Numbered from the stretch's first letter, positions 44,199-53,347 are shown. The stretch: 64,000 bases of DNA from Corynebacterium senegalense (GCF_900411315.1 NZ_LS990887.1:2180662-2244661); one strand, 5' to 3'. Translations and numbers: made by a program. The notes: generated by a model from the sequence alone, not told the origin.

Positions 44199-45848
44199 GT
44201 GTTTGAGTCTCTGTCCGACCGCCTACAAACAGCCTTGGGGGGCCTGCGCGGCAAGGGCAAGCTCACCGAGGCGGACATCAACGCCACCGCCCGCGAGATC
44301 CGCATCGCGCTGCTCGAGGCGGACGTGTCGCTGCCGGTGGTGCGCGCCTTCATCAAGCGCGTCAAGGAGCGCGCGCTCGGCGCCGACGTCTCGGCGGCTC
44401 TCAACCCAGCGCAGCAGGTGATCAAGATCGTCGACGAGGAGCTCACCAACATCCTCGGCGGCGAGACGAGGCGCCTCCACCTGGCCAAGAACCCGCCGAC
44501 CGTCATCATGCTCGCCGGCCTGCAGGGTGCCGGTAAGACGACCCTGGCCGGCAAGCTGGCCAAGCACCTGGAGAAGCAGGGCCACACCCCGGTCCTCGTC
44601 GCATGCGACCTGCAGCGCCCCGGCGCCGTCCAGCAGCTCCAGATCGTCGGGGAGCGCGCCGGCGTGCCCACCTTCGCGCCGGACCCGGGTACGTCCACGG
44701 ACTCCTACGGCCACGAGATGGGGACCTCCCACGGCGACCCGGTTGACGTCGCCAAGCGTGGCGTCGAATACGCGCGGCAGAACAAGAACGACGTGGTCAT
44801 CATCGATACCGCCGGCCGCCTCGGCATCGACGAGACCCTGATGACCCAGGCGCGCAACATCCGCGATGCCGTCAACCCCGACGAGGTCCTCTTCGTCATC
44901 GACGCGATGATCGGCCAGGACGCGGTGAGCACCGCGCAGGCCTTCGCCGACGGCGTCGACTTCACCGGTGTCGTCCTGACCAAGCTCGACGGCGACGCCC
45001 GCGGCGGTGCCGCCCTGTCCATCCGCGAGGTCACCGGCAAGCCGATCCTGTTCGCCTCCACCGGCGAGAAGCTCGACGACTTCGACGTCTTCCACCCCGA
45101 CCGCATGTCCAGCCGCATCCTCGGCATGGGCGACCTGCTCTCCCTCATCGAGCAGGCGGAGACCGTCTTCGACGAAAAGGAGGCGGAAAAGGCCGCCTCG
45201 CGCCTCGGTTCCGGCGAGCTGACGCTCGAGGACTTCCTCAACCAGCTGCTCATGGTGCGCCGCATGGGGCCCATCGGCAACCTGCTGAAGATGATGCCTG
45301 GCGGCAAGGCCATGAACGAGATGGCCGACATGGTCGACGAGAAGCAGCTCGACCGCATCCAGGCGATCATCCGCGGCATGACCCCCGCCGAGCGCGAGGA
45401 CCCGAAGATCCTCAACGCATCGCGCCGCAAGCGCATCGCCAACGGCTCCGGCGTCTCCGTCTCCGAGGTCAACCAGCTGGTCGAGCGCTTCTTCGAGGCC
45501 AAGAAGATGATGGGGCAGATGGCCAGCCAGTTCGGCATGCCCGGCATGCCCGGCGTGGGCGGGGGCCGCTCCGCCACGAAGAAGAAGCCCAAGGGGCGCA
45601 AGACCAAGAGCGGCAAGCGCAAGCCCGCGAAACGCCGCAACCCGGGCATGCCGCAGATGCCCGGCGGGATGCCCGGAATGCCCCCGATGCCGGGCGGGAT
45701 GCCCGACATGAACGAGCTGAAGAAGCTCCAGGGCGAGATGGGTCAAATGGGTCAGACGGGTCAGATGCCCCCGGGGATGGAGGGCCTCGACCTGAACAAC
45801 CTCGACTTCAACCAGGCGATGAAGAACCTGGGCAAGAAGCGCAAGTAG
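44199..45848 (+). CDS. ffh: Signal recognition particle protein Ffh
   Basis: SRP54 GTPase that binds signal peptides on ribosomes with 4.5S RNA. 549 residues. N domain (FESLSDRLQTALGGL), G domain with LAGLQGAGKTTLAGKLA, DTAGRLGID and TKLDGDARGG, and a Met-rich M domain (about 325–450). It ends in a basic stretch and a tail rich in Met, Pro and Gly (repeated GMP units, about 440–500). The GTG at 44199 was chosen: AAAGGGAG is 8 bases upstream and FESLSDRL is the usual N-terminus. Confidence 0.96.
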   Translation: MFESLSDRLQTALGGLRGKGKLTEADINATAREIRIALLEADVSLPVVRAFIKRVKERALGADVSAALNPAQQVIKIVDEELTNILGGETRRLHLAKNPPTVIMLAGLQGAGKTTLAGKLAKHLEKQGHTPVLVACDLQRPGAVQQLQIVGERAGVPTFAPDPGTSTDSYGHEMGTSHGDPVDVAKRGVEYARQNKNDVVIIDTAGRLGIDETLMTQARNIRDAVNPDEVLFVIDAMIGQDAVSTAQAFADGVDFTGVVLTKLDGDARGGAALSIREVTGKPILFASTGEKLDDFDVFHPDRMSSRILGMGDLLSLIEQAETVFDEKEAEKAASRLGSGELTLEDFLNQLLMVRRMGPIGNLLKMMPGGKAMNEMADMVDEKQLDRIQAIIRGMTPAEREDPKILNASRRKRIANGSGVSVSEVNQLVERFFEAKKMMGQMASQFGMPGMPGVGGGRSATKKKPKGRKTKSGKRKPAKRRNPGMPQMPGGMPGMPPMPGGMPDMNELKKLQGEMGQMGQTGQMPPGMEGLDLNNLDFNQAMKNLGKKRK

Positions 45849-45860
45849 CTGGACCGGCGG

Positions 45861-45902
45861 CCCGCTCCCTCAGCCCTACTCGGGCAGGGGAGCGGGCTTT
45901 TT
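45861..45902 (+). terminator. Rho-independent terminator of ffh
   Basis: A 9-bp stem (CCCGCTCCC / GGGAGCGGG), with a nested GCCC/GGGC hairpin in the loop, is followed by CTTTTT. Its right half lies within the 3' end of the convergent acyltransferase gene. Confidence 0.85.
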
Positions 45903-48008
45903 GCTGTAGACGGTGCCGAGGTCGTCGAAAATCGGCTCGATGACCTCCCACAGAAGGGGCGCCAGCGTCGCGGCGTAGGCGTTGGAAATGTGGTTCTGGT
46001 CGCGGTAGACGGAAACATTGCCTATCGACGGCGGACACGTCGTGCCCGGGCAGTACCAGCCCGCCGTGTCCGCCCCCCACTGCTTGCCCGTGCCGTCGAG
46101 GTAGAGCGCGGCCGGGTCGGCCGGACCGTACACGAGCTCGGCCGCCATGGAGCAGTCCTCTTCGTTCGCGCCGCTGACCAGGCACAGGTTCGGATCCATG
46201 TGGTCGCCCTCGGGGGTGAAGATCCACGGGTTGTCGCGCAGCCCGAGGAAGGGGATGCCGTAGTCGGCCAGTTCCGCCCAGACCTCGCGGTAGCTTTCCG
46301 GCACCTCGTCGACGCTCAGCTTGGCCCCGCCCGCGCGGCCGCCGGGCCGGGTGGAGGTGGAGATGACCAGGTCGGGGTCCAAAGTCTCGATCGCGTCGAG
46401 GGCGTTGCGGGACCACTCGGCGCACACGTCGGAGACGACGTCGTCGTAGCGCACGACGATGGGGCACTCCTGCCGCACCATTGGGACCACACGGAACCCG
46501 TGCTGCCTGCCCAGGATGTCCAGGGGGACCCCGAGCGGCTCGACGTGCGAGCCGCCGGCGAGAACGACCGTGGTCGAGGCCGCCGCGTCGCCGTAGACGC
46601 ACTCGGGCCCCGGCATGTCGTCGGCGCCCTGGGTCATGAAGACCATGCAGCCGTCGACCCCGATCGGCGGGTAAATGCTGGAGACGATGCCGGGGTCCGG
46701 CAGCGGGGGAAGATCCGGTACCTCCGCCCCGCGCAGCGCCATGGCGCCGGGGTAGCGGTAGGGGTCGAGGGGCCCGTCTGATTCCACGACGCGCTGGTGC
46801 CAGTACGGCTGCACCGCCAGCACCGCGGCGGCGAGCCCCGCGATGACGACGCCCCCCGCCGCGCGGCCGGCTCCTTCCCTGGTGCGCAGGCTTTGGCGCG
46901 CCCCGTCCACGGGTGCGTCCCCGGCGGAGGGGCGCTTCCTGTGCTGCCGCAGCGGCTGCTCCACCAGCTGGTGGGTGGCGTGGGCGAGGGCGAGGGAGAC
47001 CGCGATCACCGCGAGCCCGGCCCAGTACGGAGGCGTGTCGTAGCCGCCGAGGACCGAGACGAGGATGAGCAGCGGCCAGTGCCACAGATACAGGGAATAG
47101 GCCGTCTCGCCGAGCCACGTGGCCGGACGGGAGGCGAGCGCCGCGGACACGGGGTTGTCGTTGCCGCTGAGGATCACCAGCGCGGCTCCTGTCAGCGGCA
47201 GGAGCGTCAGGGGGCCGGGGAAGGCGAGCGAGGTGGGGATGACAACGCCGGTCAGGGCGATCATCGCCAGGCCCGTCCCGGCGGTCCAGCCCGCCCACCT
47301 GCGGGGGATGCGCACCGTGGAGGGCAGCAGCGCGAGCAGGCCGCCCAGCGTGAGCTCCCAGGCGCGGGAGAACGTTGAGTAGTAGTTCGCGGCCGTGCCG
47401 ACGAGGCCGTAGCGCGAGGCCCAGAGGAAGGAGGCGACGGTTACCGTTGCGAGCACGACTGCCGCCGCCCTGCGGGCAGTTCGCGTGGCCAGGCCGCCGC
47501 GCGAGGTGACCCAGGCCAGGGCCACGCCAAGGAGGATGCCCGCCAGGTAGAACTGGCTCTGCACACTCATCGACCACAAGTGCTGCAGCGGCGACGTGCC
47601 CTGACCGGCGGCCGCGTAGTCCGCCTCCTGTCGGAGCAGCTCCCAGTTCTGGTAGTAGAGCAGGGAGGCGGTGAACTGGCGGGCCAGCTCGGTGTTCATC
47701 AGGCCCGGCGTGAGCGTGAACACCAGCGCGGCCGTCGCCGCGATGACCACGGCCAGCGCGGGGACGAGGCGGCGCAGCGTCCGCCAGATCGGCCACCAGG
47801 GGTTGAGGTTGGGCCCGGGGCGCAGCGCGTAGCGCAGCTGCGAGCCGAGGAAGAAGTACCCCGACAGCAGCAGGAATACGTCGACGCCGCCGGAGACCCT
47901 GCCGACGAAGACGTGGAAGATGACTACGAGCGCGATGGCGATACCGCGCAGCCCGTCGAGGTCGACCCGGTAGGAGCTCGCTCGCTGCTGCGGTGTGGAA
48001 CCGCCCAT
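45876..48008 (-). CDS. Membrane acyltransferase (OafA/YrhL family) with SGNH domain
   Basis: A 710-residue protein. Residues 10–380 are an acyltransferase-3 membrane domain of about ten helices: [17 protein letters not shown], the catalytic-type His in VIFHVFVG, GGVDVFLLLSGYF and LYLWHWPLLI. After a linker, residues 450–705 form an extracytoplasmic SGNH hydrolase-like domain: VVLAGGSHVEPLG with Ser, and DQNHIS with the Asp/His pair near the end. Such enzymes O-acylate cell-envelope sugars. GAGAAGCGAGG lies before the ATG. It lies between ffh and rpsP, possibly inserted there; the target glycan is unknown. Confidence 0.88.
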   Translation of the reverse strand: MGGSTPQQRASSYRVDLDGLRGIAIALVVIFHVFVGRVSGGVDVFLLLSGYFFLGSQLRYALRPGPNLNPWWPIWRTLRRLVPALAVVIAATAALVFTLTPGLMNTELARQFTASLLYYQNWELLRQEADYAAAGQGTSPLQHLWSMSVQSQFYLAGILLGVALAWVTSRGGLATRTARRAAAVVLATVTVASFLWASRYGLVGTAANYYSTFSRAWELTLGGLLALLPSTVRIPRRWAGWTAGTGLAMIALTGVVIPTSLAFPGPLTLLPLTGAALVILSGNDNPVSAALASRPATWLGETAYSLYLWHWPLLILVSVLGGYDTPPYWAGLAVIAVSLALAHATHQLVEQPLRQHRKRPSAGDAPVDGARQSLRTREGAGRAAGGVVIAGLAAAVLAVQPYWHQRVVESDGPLDPYRYPGAMALRGAEVPDLPPLPDPGIVSSIYPPIGVDGCMVFMTQGADDMPGPECVYGDAAASTTVVLAGGSHVEPLGVPLDILGRQHGFRVVPMVRQECPIVVRYDDVVSDVCAEWSRNALDAIETLDPDLVISTSTRPGGRAGGAKLSVDEVPESYREVWAELADYGIPFLGLRDNPWIFTPEGDHMDPNLCLVSGANEEDCSMAAELVYGPADPAALYLDGTGKQWGADTAGWYCPGTTCPPSIGNVSVYRDQNHISNAYAATLAPLLWEVIEPIFDDLGTVYSKKPAPLPE

Positions 48009-48160
48009 GGGGACGAACCTCGCTTCTCTTTTTTCTGGACTGCCGCTTCTCCCGTCCGGCGCTCATCGTTCGCGCCGGAAGACGTCTCACGACCATACCC
48101 AGCGCGCGACGGGCTTGGTTAATTTCAGGTGAATCGGCTGCCCGCGTGCCCCGGAGGGAT

Positions 48161-48189
48161 TTGGCTGGCGCCCACCGCCCGGGTAGTGT
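48161..48189 (+). promoter_or_regulatory. Probable rpsP operon promoter
   Basis: TTGGCT, a 17-base spacer and TAGTGT. The transcript would start about 180 bases before the rpsP ATG. An alternative -10, TGTAAT, overlaps at 48187–48192. Confidence 0.5.
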
Positions 48190-48374
48190 AATGCGGGTTG
48201 TGTGCCGGTTGCCGCGAGGCGTGCCAGCGTGCCACACGATCATTCTGCGTAAGCGCCGGGTCCGTCCCACTGGTCGGCCGGCCTGTCACGCGCAGGTAAA
48301 AGAAGAAGGGTTGAACCGGCCCGCCGATCCGCGGCGGGTGTCTGAACTGCCCAGTGACTCACGAAGGAACTTTC
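48190..48374 (+). other. Leader region of rpsP
   Basis: The 366-base gap between the divergent acyltransferase and rpsP (48009–48374) holds no convincing gene. Near 48092–48097 a minus-strand TATGGT could be the acyltransferase -10. The right half is the rpsP leader, with a GC hairpin (CCCGCC/GGCGGG near 48320) and GAAGGAAC before the ATG. No known riboswitch is recognised. Confidence 0.4.
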
Positions 48375-48881
48375 ATGGCTGTCAAGATCAAGCTCCAGCG
48401 TCTCGGCAAGATCCGCAACGCACAGTACCGCGTCGTCATCGCCGATGCCCGCGCCCGCCGCGACGGCAAGGTCATCGAGAACATCGGCATCTACCACCCG
48501 AAGGAAGAGCCCTCGCTCATCCGCATCGATTCCGAGCGCGCCCAGTACTGGCTCGGCGTCGGCGCCCAGCCGACCGAGCCCGTCCTCGCCCTGCTGAAGA
48601 TCACCGGCGACTGGCAGAAGCACAAGGGCCTTGAGGGCGCCGAGGGCACCCTTAAGGTTGCCGAGGAGAAGCCGTCCAAGCTCGAGCTGTTCAACAAGGC
48701 CCTCGAGGAAGCCAACAACGGCCCGTCCGCCGAGGCCATCACCGAGAAGCGCAAGAAGGCCAAGGAGGAGGCGGAGGCCAAGGCCGCTGCCGAGGCCGAG
48801 GCTGCCGCCGCCGCCGAGGCTGCTGAGGCTGAGGCTGCCGAGTCTGAGTCCGCCGACGCCGAGGCATCCGAGGAGAACTAA
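48375..48881 (+). CDS. rpsP: 30S ribosomal protein S16
   Basis: S16 ([28 protein letters not shown], residues 3–30 in two conserved blocks) with GIYHPKE and [15 protein letters not shown]. Of 168 residues only the first 85 or so are S16 core; the rest is a Lys/Glu/Ala-rich extension common in actinobacteria, very Ala-rich at the end. ATG at 48375 with AAGGAAC upstream; an earlier ATG at 48354 is in frame but lacks a site. Followed by a terminator. Confidence 0.96.
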   Translation: MAVKIKLQRLGKIRNAQYRVVIADARARRDGKVIENIGIYHPKEEPSLIRIDSERAQYWLGVGAQPTEPVLALLKITGDWQKHKGLEGAEGTLKVAEEKPSKLELFNKALEEANNGPSAEAITEKRKKAKEEAEAKAAAEAEAAAAAEAAEAEAAESESADAEASEEN

Positions 48882-48906
48882 GGCAGAAGCCTTACTGGCC
48901 TCTGCG

Positions 48907-48955
48907 ATCCCGGTTCCCGCACCACGAGCATCCGCTCGGCGGGGCCGGGATTTTT
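48907..48955 (+). terminator. Terminator after rpsP
   Basis: An outer stem (ATCCCGG / CCGGGAT) with an inner CCCGC/GCGGG pairing is followed by a T-run. It separates rpsP from rimM, although they are usually one operon. Confidence 0.85.
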
Positions 48956-49005
48956 GCTGTCTGCGGAGGCGGCCGTGTCGGGCCCGCCTGCTACTGTGTA
49001 CGCCC

Positions 49006-49506
49006 ATGGAGCTACTGATTGGCAAGGTCGTGAAGTCCCACGGGATCAGGGGAGAGGTGGCCGTCGAGGTCTTCACGGACGAGCCCGACGTCCGCTTCGC
49101 AGTCGGGGAGGTGCTGCACGGCAAGCAGGCGGGCAAGAAGCGCGACCTGACGGTCAAGACCTGCCGGCCGCACCAGAAGCGCCTCCTGCTCAGCTTCGAG
49201 GAGGTCCCCGACCGGACGGCCGCGGACAGCCTCCGCGGCATGCAGTTCTTCGCCGCCCCGCTCGAGCGCGAGGAGGAATCCGAGGAGTACTACGACCACG
49301 AGCTGATCAGCCTGAAGGTGATCCACGAGGGCGAGCAGGTCGGCGAGGTAACCGGGGTGATGGACACCCCGAACCGCAAGATCCTCGAGATCGACTACGC
49401 GGGCCGCGAGGTCCTCGTTCCCTTCGTCATCGACTTCGTCCCCGAGATCGACCTGGATGGCGGCACCCTGACCATCACCCCGCCCGAGGGGCTGCTCGAT
49501 GTCTAG
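49006..49506 (+). CDS. rimM: 16S rRNA processing protein RimM
   Basis: Assists 30S head maturation with S19. 166 residues: N-terminal barrel (LLIGKVVKSHGIRGEVAVEVFTD in family order) and C-terminal PRC-barrel (YYDHELISLKVI … VLVPFVIDFVPEIDLDGG). TACTGT ends 8 bases before the ATG. It overlaps trmD by 8 bases. Confidence 0.95.
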   Translation: MELLIGKVVKSHGIRGEVAVEVFTDEPDVRFAVGEVLHGKQAGKKRDLTVKTCRPHQKRLLLSFEEVPDRTAADSLRGMQFFAAPLEREEESEEYYDHELISLKVIHEGEQVGEVTGVMDTPNRKILEIDYAGREVLVPFVIDFVPEIDLDGGTLTITPPEGLLDV

Positions 49507-50584
49507 CCCGCGGCTGCGCCTGGACGTCATCACCATCTTCCCCGAGTACCTCGAGCCGCTGCGCCACGCGCTGCTCGGCAAGGCGATCGAGCAGGGCATC
49601 GTCGAGGTCGGGGTCCACGACCTGCGCGACTGGGCCACCGGCAACCACAAGTCCGTCGACGCGCCCCCGCTCGGCGGCGGCCCCGGCATGGTGATGAAGC
49701 CCGAGGTGTGGGGCCCGGCGCTCGACGACGTCGCCGCCGGCCGCTCCGGCCGCGCCCTCGACTCCGCCGCCCTGCACCGCAACGACCGGCCGCGCCACGA
49801 CGACGTCGAATCCGTCGCCCCGCGCCCCTACGCCGACTCGGGGGAGGACCGCGCGCGGCCCCTGCTCCTCGTGCCCAGCCCGGCAGGCGCGCCGTTCACG
49901 CAGGCGGACGCCCGCGCGTGGTCGCGCGAGGAGCACATCGTGGTGGCCTGCGGGCGCTACGAGGGCATCGACCAGCGCGTCTTCGAGGACGCGGAGAAGC
50001 GCTACCGGGTGCGCGAGGTCTCCATCGGCGACTACGTGCTCATCGGCGGCGAGGTCGCGGCGCTGGTGATCGCCGAGGCCGTCACGAGGCTCATCCCGGG
50101 GGTCCTCGGCAACACGGAGAGCCACGAGGAGGACAGCTTCTCCGACGGCCTGCTCGAGGGCCCGTCCTACACCCGGCCGCGCTCCTGGCGCGGGCTCGAC
50201 GCCCCCGAGGTCCTGTTCTCCGGCGACCACGCCAGGGTGCGGCGGTGGCGGCGCGACCAGTCGCTCCTGCGTACCCGCCGGGTGCGCCCGGAGCTGCTGG
50301 ACGCCGTCGAGCTCGACGAGGACGACGTCTTTGCGCTGCACGGCCGGGACGTGGTGACCACCCTGCGCGGGGAGGTGCCCCGGGGGCGGGAGGGGGACGT
50401 CGTCAAGCGGATGCGCCGCGCGCTGCGCAAGGCGGGCTACCGCGACCCGGAGGTGACCCTCGGGGAGGGCGAGGTGACGGTCCGCGGGCGCACCGCGCTC
50501 GGCTGCGAGGAGGCCACCGCCGCCGTCGCGCGGACGGCGGGGATGAAGGGGCACTGGGAGGGGAGCACGGTCGAGGCGGGCTAA
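49499..50584 (+). CDS. trmD: tRNA (guanine37-N1)-methyltransferase TrmD, extended form
   Basis: SPOUT methyltransferase that methylates G37 using SAM. Core motifs are intact: LDVITIFPEYLEPL, PPLGGGPGMVMKPEV, VACGRYEGIDQRV, SIGDYVLIGGEVAALV, GNTESHEEDSFSDGLLEGPSYTRP in family order, and RRWRRDQSL. At 361 residues it is about 100 longer than usual (roughly 240–270). Part is a polar insertion after the PEV block (about residues 75–125). The rest is an extra C-terminal segment of about 75 residues (from RDVVTTLRGEV) that I cannot assign. There is no frameshift sign. Confidence 0.94.
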   Translation: MSSPRLRLDVITIFPEYLEPLRHALLGKAIEQGIVEVGVHDLRDWATGNHKSVDAPPLGGGPGMVMKPEVWGPALDDVAAGRSGRALDSAALHRNDRPRHDDVESVAPRPYADSGEDRARPLLLVPSPAGAPFTQADARAWSREEHIVVACGRYEGIDQRVFEDAEKRYRVREVSIGDYVLIGGEVAALVIAEAVTRLIPGVLGNTESHEEDSFSDGLLEGPSYTRPRSWRGLDAPEVLFSGDHARVRRWRRDQSLLRTRRVRPELLDAVELDEDDVFALHGRDVVTTLRGEVPRGREGDVVKRMRRALRKAGYRDPEVTLGEGEVTVRGRTALGCEEATAAVARTAGMKGHWEGSTVEAG

Positions 50585-50587
50585 AGT
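50582..50587 (+). promoter_or_regulatory. Candidate -10 for a leaderless tex transcript
   Basis: TAAAGT ends 7 bases before the tex ATG and overlaps the trmD stop codon; no ribosome binding site is present. Confidence 0.4.
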
Positions 50588-50594
50588 TACACGA

Positions 50595-52886
50595 ATGACA
50601 TTCATCGCAGGCACCATCGCGAAAGAACTCGGGGTGGCGGACAAGCAGGTGGCGGCGGCGCTCGAGCTGCTCGCCGCCGGCAACACCGTCCCCTTCATCT
50701 CCCGCTACCGCAAGGAGGCCACGGGCGGGCTCGACGACGCCCAGCTGCGCCACATCGAGGAGCGCAACGCGTACCTCACCGAGCTCGCCGAGCGCAAGGA
50801 GGCGGTGCTCGCCGCCATCGAGGAGCAGGGAAAACTCACCGACGAGCTGCGCCGCCAGATCGCCGAGGCCGACACCAAGGCCCGCGTGGAGGACCTCTAC
50901 CTGCCCTTCAAGAAGCGCCGCAAGACCAAGGCCGACATCGCGCGCGAGGCGGGGCTCGAGGAGCTCACGCAGTTGCTTGTCGACGACCCCTCCGCCGACC
51001 CGGAGGCCCTCGCCAGCCGCTTCACCACCGAGGGCTTCGCGGATGAGAAGGCCGCGCTCGAGGGCGCCCGCGCCATCCTCGTCGACCGCTTCACCACGGA
51101 CGCCGACCTGGTCGGCGAAGTCCGCGAGCGCTTCTACTCCACCGGCACGATGAAGGCCTCCGCCGTGGAGGGCAAGGAGACCGAGGGCGCGAAGTTCCGC
51201 GATTACTTCGACTTCTCCGAGCCGTTTTCCTCCCTTCCCAGCCACCGCATCCTCGCGCTGCTGCGCGGTGAGTCGGAGGGCGTGCTCACCCTCGACCTCG
51301 ACCCGGGGGAGGACGCCGTCTACGAGGGCATGATCGCCGGGCGTTTCGACCTCGACGTTCACACCAGCGCCTGGCTGGCCAAGGCGGTGCGGTGGGGCTG
51401 GCGCACCAAGCTGCAGGTCTCCTCCAACCTGGACACGCGCACCCGCCTGCGGGAGAAGGCGGAGCAGGGTGCGCTCGAGGTGTTCACCACCAACCTGCGC
51501 GACGTGCTGCTCGCCGCGCCCGCCGGCCAGCGCGCGACGCTGGCGCTCGATCCGGGCTACCGCAACGGGGTGAAGTGCGCCGTCGTCGACGGCACCGGCA
51601 AGGTGCTGGGCACCACGATCGTCTACCCGCACCAGCCGCAGAACCGCTGGTCCGAGGCCGTCAAGGAGCTGTCCTCGCTGGCGGCCACCCACGGCGTCGA
51701 GCTGATCGCGGTGGGCAACGGCACCGCCTCGCGCGAGTCGGAGAAGCTCGCGGGCGAAGTCGCGGACCTCATCGCCGCGGCCGGCGGCGCGCGGCCCACG
51801 CCCGTCGTGGTCTCCGAGTCCGGGGCGTCCGTCTACTCCGCCTCCGAGATCGCCGCGGCCGAGTTTCCGGACATGGACGTCTCGCTGCGCTCGGCTGTCT
51901 CCATCGCCCGCCGCCTGCAGGACCCGCTGGCGGAGCTGGTGAAGGTGGACCCGAAGTCTATTGGGGTGGGGCAGTACCAGCACGACGTGAACCAGGCGGC
52001 CCTTGCCCACGCGCTCGACGCGGTGGTCGAGGACGCCGTCAACGCCGTCGGCGTGGACCTCAACACCGCGTCCGTCCCGCTGCTCGAGCGCGTTGCCGGC
52101 GTCTCGCCGACAATCGCGAAGAACATCGTCGATTACCGCGACGAGAAGGGCTCGTTCACCACCCGCAAGGAGCTGGGCAAGGTGGCCCGCCTCGGCCCCA
52201 AGGCCTTCGAGCAGTCGGCCGGATTCCTGCGCATCCGCGGCGGGTCGAACCCCCTCGACGCCTCCGCGGTGCACCCCGAGGCCTACCCGGTGGTCGAGCG
52301 CATCGCCGCCGCGACCGGGCTGGCCACCGTCGAGCTGATCGGCAACACGCAGGTCCTGACCCGCCTCGACCCGGCGCAGTTCGCCGACGAGACCTTCGGC
52401 GTGCCCACCGTCACCGACATCATCGCCGAGCTGGACAAGCCTGGGCGCGACCCGCGTCCCGAGTTTGTCACCGCGACCTTTAAGGAAGGGGTGGAGAAGG
52501 TTTCCGACCTCACCCCGGGGATGATCCTCGAGGGCACCGTGACCAACGTCGCCGCCTTCGGCGCTTTCGTCGACGTCGGGGTGCACCAGGACGGGCTCGT
52601 CCACGTCTCCGCCATGAGCGAGAAGTTCGTCTCCGACCCCCACGACGTCGTCCGCTCCGGCCAGGTGGTCAAGGTGAAGGTCATGGACGTCGACGTGGAG
52701 CGCCAGCGCATCGGGCTGAGCCTCAGGCTCAGCGACGAGCCGGGCACCCCGGCCCCCAAGGGCGGTGGGCGCGGCCAGGGGAGGGACGCCGGAAACGCCG
52801 CGGGGAAGAAGGGGCGCGGGGGAGGGCGTCGACAAGCGGGAGGCTCCATGGCTGACGCCCTGAAGAAGGCCGGATTTGGTAACTGA
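50595..52886 (+). CDS. tex: Tex family S1 RNA-binding protein
   Basis: A 763-residue Tex protein (homologue of eukaryotic Spt6 core): N-terminal helical part with NTVPFISRYRKEATGGLDD, a YqgF-like RNase H fold (ALDPGYRNGVKCAVVDGTG, about 320–450), helix-hairpin-helix motifs (VGVDLNTASVPLLERVAG, about 480–560), and an S1 domain (about 635–710: LEGTVTNVAAFGAFVDVGVH). The tail is Gly/Arg/Lys-rich. Lies between trmD and rplS, an unusual place that separates the ribosomal genes. Confidence 0.95.
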   Translation: MTFIAGTIAKELGVADKQVAAALELLAAGNTVPFISRYRKEATGGLDDAQLRHIEERNAYLTELAERKEAVLAAIEEQGKLTDELRRQIAEADTKARVEDLYLPFKKRRKTKADIAREAGLEELTQLLVDDPSADPEALASRFTTEGFADEKAALEGARAILVDRFTTDADLVGEVRERFYSTGTMKASAVEGKETEGAKFRDYFDFSEPFSSLPSHRILALLRGESEGVLTLDLDPGEDAVYEGMIAGRFDLDVHTSAWLAKAVRWGWRTKLQVSSNLDTRTRLREKAEQGALEVFTTNLRDVLLAAPAGQRATLALDPGYRNGVKCAVVDGTGKVLGTTIVYPHQPQNRWSEAVKELSSLAATHGVELIAVGNGTASRESEKLAGEVADLIAAAGGARPTPVVVSESGASVYSASEIAAAEFPDMDVSLRSAVSIARRLQDPLAELVKVDPKSIGVGQYQHDVNQAALAHALDAVVEDAVNAVGVDLNTASVPLLERVAGVSPTIAKNIVDYRDEKGSFTTRKELGKVARLGPKAFEQSAGFLRIRGGSNPLDASAVHPEAYPVVERIAAATGLATVELIGNTQVLTRLDPAQFADETFGVPTVTDIIAELDKPGRDPRPEFVTATFKEGVEKVSDLTPGMILEGTVTNVAAFGAFVDVGVHQDGLVHVSAMSEKFVSDPHDVVRSGQVVKVKVMDVDVERQRIGLSLRLSDEPGTPAPKGGGRGQGRDAGNAAGKKGRGGGRRQAGGSMADALKKAGFGN

Positions 52887-52904
52887 CCGGCGCCTATGTA
52901 AAAT
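52876..52904 (+). promoter_or_regulatory. rplS promoter
   Basis: TTGGTA, a 17-base spacer and TAAAAT give one of the best promoters in the window. The -35 lies in the last codons of tex. The leader is about 90 bases. Confidence 0.65.
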
Positions 52905-52999
52905 CGCACAGGTTGTTGTAGGAGACATGAACCAGCCGAGCGCCCCGCAGGGGAAAAGCCGCTAGGGTCCTCTGTCCTTAAACGTAAAGGATTGCTTAG

Positions 53000-53347
53000 A
53001 TGAGCAACGGCATTATTGACCTTGTTGACGCAGGCCAGCTGCGCGACGACATCCCCGACTTCCGCCCCGGCGACACCCTGGGCGTTCACGTCAAGGTTAT
53101 CGAGGGCTCCGTCACCCGTACCCAGCTCTTCGAGGGCTTCGTCGTCCGCCGCCAGGGCGGCGGCATCCGCGAGACCTTCACCGCCCGCAAGGTCTCCTTC
53201 GGCATCGGCGTCGAGCGCACCTTCCCGGTCCACTCCCCGAACATCGAGAAGATCGAGGTCCTGCGCAAGGGCGACGTCCGCCGCGCCAAGCTGTACTACA
53301 TGCGCGAGCTGCGCGGCAAGGCCGCCCGCATCAAGGAGCGCCGCTAG
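53000..53347 (+). CDS. rplS: 50S ribosomal protein L19
   Basis: L19, 115 residues, full length: [51 protein letters not shown] and [24 protein letters not shown] lies 9 bases before the ATG. It has its own promoter and terminator, so it is transcribed independently of trmD and tex. Confidence 0.98.
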   Translation: MSNGIIDLVDAGQLRDDIPDFRPGDTLGVHVKVIEGSVTRTQLFEGFVVRRQGGGIRETFTARKVSFGIGVERTFPVHSPNIEKIEVLRKGDVRRAKLYYMRELRGKAARIKERR

